From Pseudoselenomonas ruminantium (lineage in GTDB: Bacteria; Bacillota; Negativicutes; Selenomonadales; Selenomonadaceae): a DNA stretch of 17,670 bases. Location: positions 1-17,670 of the forward strand of contig DJYL01000215.1 in the NCBI GenBank assembly GCA_002448495.1. Reading direction: 5' to 3'. This document shows, in pieces, positions 14,787-17,670 of this stretch (the stretch's first letter is position 1; the number at the start of each line of letters is the position of its first letter). Both the position numbers and the translations under genes were made by a program. Below the pieces are notes generated by a model that saw nothing but the letters and a program-made list of their open reading frames with translations, did not search any database and was not told the DNA's origin.

Positions 14787-15782
14787 TCAGCGTTTCAGCC
14801 CGCTGCCCGTGATGGGAATAACCACCTTGTAGTTATCCGGCTTGCCTGCGGCAAAGAACTTCTCGGCACCAGCCAGCGCAGCTGCCGAAGTCAGCTCCAC
14901 ATATACACCCTTGGAGCCTAAATATTTCTTGGCCTTGAGGATTTCTGCATCTTCAACCGTTACCACATCACCACCGGTCTGTTTGAGGATTTCCAGCATC
15001 GTCGTAATGCGTTTTGGGCGTTCAATGCGGATAGCATGGGCAATCGTGGTCTTTTTCGGCTGCTCGTCAACGACCTTGAAGGCTTCATAAAGCGGTGCAC
15101 ACTTTGAACTCTGTACGGCCACGAAATGCGGCAGGCGGCCAAGTTCCATAAAGCCCAGATAAAGTCCAATCATCATCGTGCCGTTGCCCACAGGCATAAA
15201 GATATACTCCGGAATCTTGTTGCCAAGCTGTTTGTAGATTTCCTTGGCCATTGGGCGCATACCTTCAAAGAACAGCGGATTATACACATGGGAAGCATAA
15301 TAAGCATCGCCTAACTCCTTCTTGACAGCAGAACAGGTGCTCATGCGGCCATTGGGTACTTTGACGATTTTTGCACCATAAGCCTCAATCTGCTTGGACA
15401 TTTCCGGGGAAATATCGTCCGGCACATAAACCGTACACTCAATCCCGGCGGCTGCGGCATAAGCAGCCATCGAGGCACCGGCATTGCCTGCGGAATCCAG
15501 AGCAATTTTCTTGATGCCCAAATGATGAATCTCATTAATCAGCGTATGCGCCCCTCTGTCCTTGAAAGAACCTGTGGGCTGCAGATTCTCCAATTTCAAA
15601 AGCACATCGAGTTTGCCCACCTTCAGCGGCAGCAGCGGCGTTTCAATTTCCCCCAACGTAATTTCCTGATGCACTTCATCCATTGGGTCTTTATGCAAAC
15701 GGAACATACCGCCGCACTCGCAAACATAAGAATGCGTGTTCAATGGATACGGTTTCTTACATTTCTCACAATAAAAATACAT
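14787..15782 (-). CDS. Threonine synthase-like PLP-dependent enzyme
   Basis: 331 aa, fold type II PLP enzyme. The N-terminus holds a zinc-ribbon-like set of cysteines (C5, C8, C21, C23), common in one group of threonine synthases. PLP lysine K74 sits in ENLQPTGSFKDRGA, followed by DSAGNAGASMAAYAAAAG (substrate and cofactor loop), PVGNGTMMIGLYLGF (phosphate-binding loop) and ITGSGLK at the end. Threonine synthase converts O-phosphohomoserine to threonine in the cytoplasm. The protein is somewhat shorter than many such enzymes and has no thrB or hom neighbour here, so a related lyase or ammonia-lyase activity is possible. GGGGGAGGAATTGCT precedes the ATG. Confidence 0.8.
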   Translation of the reverse strand: MYFYCEKCKKPYPLNTHSYVCECGGMFRLHKDPMDEVHQEITLGEIETPLLPLKVGKLDVLLKLENLQPTGSFKDRGAHTLINEIHHLGIKKIALDSAGNAGASMAAYAAAAGIECTVYVPDDISPEMSKQIEAYGAKIVKVPNGRMSTCSAVKKELGDAYYASHVYNPLFFEGMRPMAKEIYKQLGNKIPEYIFMPVGNGTMMIGLYLGFMELGRLPHFVAVQSSKCAPLYEAFKVVDEQPKKTTIAHAIRIERPKRITTMLEILKQTGGDVVTVEDAEILKAKKYLGSKGVYVELTSAAALAGAEKFFAAGKPDNYKVVIPITGSGLKR

Positions 15783-15786
15783 AGCA

Positions 15787-15866
15787 ATTCCTCCCCCATA
15801 GATTGCTCAAAATTCTGCCAAATCGCGTAGTTGTATGCTACTTTTTATATTCGCCATTCCTCCCCC
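15787..15866 (-). repeat. Duplicated ribosome-site sequence in the leader of the PLP-enzyme gene
   Basis: The 12-mer ATTCCTCCCCCA occurs at 15787-15798 and 15856-15867. On the minus strand both copies read TGGGGGAGGAAT. The first is the real ribosome site of the gene starting at 15782. The second sits 69 nt upstream and touches an ATG with almost no spacing, so it is probably not used for translation; it might be a duplication relic. Confidence 0.5.
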
Positions 15867-15920
15867 AATCCCTTTTTTCTCCTGCATTTTCCATAAATTT
15901 ACAGAAAATGAATTTTTCTA

Positions 15921-15949
15921 TTGAAATCAAACAGCAAGTGTTGTATTAT
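15921..15949 (+). promoter_or_regulatory. Promoter of candidate small RNA
   Basis: TTGAAA (15921-15926), a 17-bp spacer, TATTAT (15944-15949) on the plus strand. The same DNA read on the minus strand contains TATAAT (complement of 15945-15950) but without a -35, so it may also serve the PLP-enzyme gene on the other strand. Predicted plus start is near 15956. Confidence 0.45.
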
Positions 15950-15955
15950 AAAAGA

Positions 15956-16044
15956 GGGAGAACAACGACATCTAGTATGTTGTTGTAGGCAGAAGGTATA
16001 GAGGCGGCAAAAGCGGGAACGTTCGGTAGTTCCCGCTTTTGTAT
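15956..16044 (+). ncRNA. Candidate small RNA of about 88 nt
   Basis: Inferred from the promoter 15921-15949 and terminator hairpin 16009-16040. The predicted RNA has a 5' hairpin of 10 pairs with one G-U (15962-15971 with 15977-15986, loop CTAGT), a 22-nt linker containing AGAAGG and GGCGGC, then the terminator hairpin. No reading frame with a ribosome site was seen. Nothing on the plus strand lies downstream, so it is not a leader of a gene in this window. I do not recognise it as a known RNA family. Confidence 0.4.
16009..16040. terminator. Hairpin terminator shared by htpX and candidate small RNA
   Basis: AAAAGCGGGAAC (16009-16020) and GTTCCCGCTTTT (16029-16040) form a perfect 12-bp stem with an 8-nt loop. 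The terminal A4/T4 give a short U-run in both directions. It lies 13 nt after the htpX stop codon. Confidence 0.75.
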
Positions 16045-16053
16045 TGCCTATTT

Positions 16054-16902
16054 TTATCTTCCAACAGCCTGAGTACGCAAGCGGGCAATGCGCTCACGGG
16101 TATCCGGATGCGTGCTGAACAGTTTGCTCATGGTCGAGCCAATCCCGCTGAACGGATTGATGATGAACATATGGGCTGTTGCCGGCGTAGCATCCTGCAT
16201 CTGCCGTCCATTCAAGGCATAATACTCGATTTTTTCCAGAGCATCTGCCAGATAATTGGCATTGCCGCAAATCTCGGCACCGTCATGGTCGGCTTCGTAC
16301 TCACGGGAGCGGGAAATCGCCATCTGAATCAGGCTGGCAGCCAGCGGCGCGAGAAAGACCATCAACAGCGCCGCAATCGGATTGCCGCCTTCGTCATCAT
16401 CACTGCGGCCGCCAAAGAAGGCAAAAAACTGTGCCGTATAGGTGATGACCGTAGCCATCATCGCGGCAATCGTGCCGGTCAGAATATCGCGGTTCTTCAC
16501 ATGCGCCAGTTCATGCCCCAGCACACCGGACAGCTCATTATAATCCAAGGCCCGCATAATGCCCGTAGTTACCGCTACTGCTGCATGGGACGGATTACGG
16601 CCTGTCGCAAAGGCATTGGGCGTATCCTCGTTAATGATATAGACTCTTGGCATAGGCAGCTCAGCATTAGCAGCCAGATTTTCCACCAGCCCATAGAGTT
16701 GCGGTGCTTCCTCACGGCTGACCTCACGGGCGTTATACATCTTGAGCACCACGGAATCACTGAACCAGTAGGAAAAGAAATTCATGCCCAGAGAAATCAT
16801 GAGCATAAGCATCATACCGCCCTTGCCGCCCACGAGGCCGCCAATAAAAATCATGATAGCGCAGAGCAGCACCATGAGCATTAAGGTTTTCAAATTATTC
16901 AT
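16054..16902 (-). CDS. htpX: Membrane zinc metalloprotease HtpX (M48B)
   Basis: 282 aa. Two N-terminal membrane segments (about 5-25 and 28-48), then PRVYIINEDTPNAFATGRNP, typical of HtpX. Zinc site HELAH at 130-134, the third ligand being Glu201 in SREYEADHDGAE. One or two further hydrophobic segments lie in between (about 143-165 and 175-195). The C-terminus FSTHPDTRERIARL is the usual family ending. HtpX degrades misfolded inner-membrane proteins and belongs to envelope stress responses. Its ATG lies inside the end of the TerC-family gene (8-nt overlap), so the two are probably translationally coupled. All catalytic residues appear intact. Confidence 0.96.
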   Translation of the reverse strand: MNNLKTLMLMVLLCAIMIFIGGLVGGKGGMMLMLMISLGMNFFSYWFSDSVVLKMYNAREVSREEAPQLYGLVENLAANAELPMPRVYIINEDTPNAFATGRNPSHAAVAVTTGIMRALDYNELSGVLGHELAHVKNRDILTGTIAAMMATVITYTAQFFAFFGGRSDDDEGGNPIAALLMVFLAPLAASLIQMAISRSREYEADHDGAEICGNANYLADALEKIEYYALNGRQMQDATPATAHMFIINPFSGIGSTMSKLFSTHPDTRERIARLRTQAVGR

Positions 16903-17617
16903 TATCCGTCACTCCCAACTTTTCTGTTCTCGCATAGCGTCTGTTCAAATAATAACCGATGCCCAATACAATCGCGACAAAACCAACCTTCATCGCCAGT
17001 GCATAAGGCGCAAAATACATGCCTAAACCTTTATCGGCCACCATAAGTTCTGCCGCCGTCCAGCCCAGGATGGCCGCACCGCCATAAATAAGGGCAGGCA
17101 CCTTCTGCATGAGTTTGAGGAAAATCTGCGCCCCAAAGAGCACAATGGGGATAGAGATCAAAAGACCGCAGATGATAAGGCTCCACTTGCCTTCCGGCAC
17201 CGTATTGGCCACGCCGGCCAGCGACAGGATATTGTCGATGCTCATGATGAAGTCGGCAATCAGAATCGTGCGTACAGCCGCCCCAAAACTTGCCGGTGCT
17301 TCACCTTCCTCGTTATTTTCCTTGTGGTCGGTCAACAGTTTCACGGCAATATACAGAAGCGCCGCTCCGCCGATAAACTCAATATAAGGTGCTGCCAGTA
17401 CACTCGTGGCAAAGAGCGTACATACGATACGGATAAACACCGCACCGAAGCCACCGATAAAGATGGCTTTTTTCTTGTGATGCTCCGGCAGATTCTTGCA
17501 GGCCAACGCAATGAGTATCGCATTATCACCGGACAGCAGAATATCCAAGAGCAGAATCCCCGATAAAGCCGCAAACCATTCGGGACTGAACATCCCTGCA
17601 AATAAAGATTCCATCAT
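16895..17617 (-). CDS. TerC-family integral membrane protein (YjbE type)
   Basis: 240 aa with about seven hydrophobic segments. The conserved acidic membrane motifs of the family are present: LLLDILLSGDNAILIAL (Asp25, Asp31) and ADFIMSIDNILSLAGVAN. A charged loop HKENNEEGEAP separates the two halves. Members of this family in Bacillus export Mn(II), some of it to metalate secreted enzymes; a metal transport role here is inferred. The start is the first of two adjacent ATGs, 11 nt after AAGGAG. It is the first gene of a pair with htpX. The visible 53 nt upstream are too short to show whether a manganese riboswitch precedes it. Confidence 0.88.
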   Translation of the reverse strand: MMESLFAGMFSPEWFAALSGILLLDILLSGDNAILIALACKNLPEHHKKKAIFIGGFGAVFIRIVCTLFATSVLAAPYIEFIGGAALLYIAVKLLTDHKENNEEGEAPASFGAAVRTILIADFIMSIDNILSLAGVANTVPEGKWSLIICGLLISIPIVLFGAQIFLKLMQKVPALIYGGAAILGWTAAELMVADKGLGMYFAPYALAMKVGFVAIVLGIGYYLNRRYARTEKLGVTDNE

Positions 17618-17670
17618 AGCTGTTCAAACTCCTTTTTTTACACAATAAAAAATACCAAAAAGACCTTGCC
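17618..17670 (-). promoter_or_regulatory. Leader of the TerC-family gene, cut by the window edge
   Basis: Contains the ribosome site AAAGGAG (complement of about 17629-17635) and, read on the minus strand, GGCAAGGTC followed by a T-rich run. The latter could be the 3' arm and tail of an intrinsic terminator whose other half is beyond the window. No promoter can be called. Confidence 0.3.

Noticed and set aside
15807..15857. 16-codon minus-strand frame beginning MANIKSSI
   Set aside because: Only one nucleotide separates GGAGG from its ATG, so translation is unlikely; similarity to the start of S20 covers too few residues to call a gene or pseudogene.
16039..16884. 281-aa plus-strand frame opposite htpX
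   Set aside because: Complement of a clear htpX gene; composition is typical of a shadow frame (His, Arg, Gln, Ile rich).
17618..17670. Possible manganese (yybP-ykoY) riboswitch before the TerC-family gene
   Set aside because: Such elements are common before TerC-family genes, but only 53 nt of the leader are visible and no conserved core is present.

Overview
The window reads as chromosome of a diderm Firmicute of the class Negativicutes, most likely a Selenomonas, Mitsuokella or Anaerovibrio relative (inference). Gene starts carry strong Gram-positive style Shine-Dalgarno sites (GGAGG, GGGGG) and promoters are consensus-like, yet the pilus machine includes an outer-membrane secretin, so the cell has two membranes. 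No tRNA, rRNA, CRISPR array, transposase or phage gene was seen.

Left edge (1-585). The first 58 codons of gyrA lie on the minus strand with their own promoter. Between gyrA and the next operon is a compact locus that looks like a type I toxin-antitoxin system. A plus-strand promoter drives a 20-codon hydrophobic peptide ending in two lysines. A convergent minus-strand promoter drives a roughly 90-nt antisense RNA over the 3' half of that message. Each transcript has its own hairpin terminator. The 5' UTR hides its ribosome site in a hairpin, and a 3' segment is complementary to the 5' UTR.

Tad/Flp pilus operon (586-11907, minus strand, read right to left). The order is cpaB, secretin (cpaC/rcpA), two tandem cpaE/tadZ-type ATPases, tadB, flp pilin, tadE, tadA ATPase, tadC, a second TadE-like pseudopilin and a TadG-like protein. 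Spacings are mostly 2-75 nt. One strong promoter precedes cpaB, and a stem-loop follows the pilin gene. Together the products form an envelope-spanning machine that assembles Flp pili for adhesion. The prepilin peptidase (TadV/CpaA) and TadD are not in the window.

Divergent from the pilus operon (12212-13804, plus strand) is a membrane sensor with a dCache-like periplasmic domain, HAMP and GGDEF domain. Its I-site is intact but the guanine-recognition residues are changed, so it may be a c-di-GMP sensor or an altered-specificity cyclase rather than an ordinary diguanylate cyclase.

Right part (13812-17670). A bidirectional terminator separates the GGDEF gene from a minus-strand pair: a threonine-synthase-like PLP enzyme followed by a short Ppx/GppA-family phosphatase. 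The 271-nt gap upstream of that pair contains a candidate plus-strand small RNA. Beyond it are htpX (membrane M48 protease) and an upstream, overlapping TerC-family membrane protein gene.
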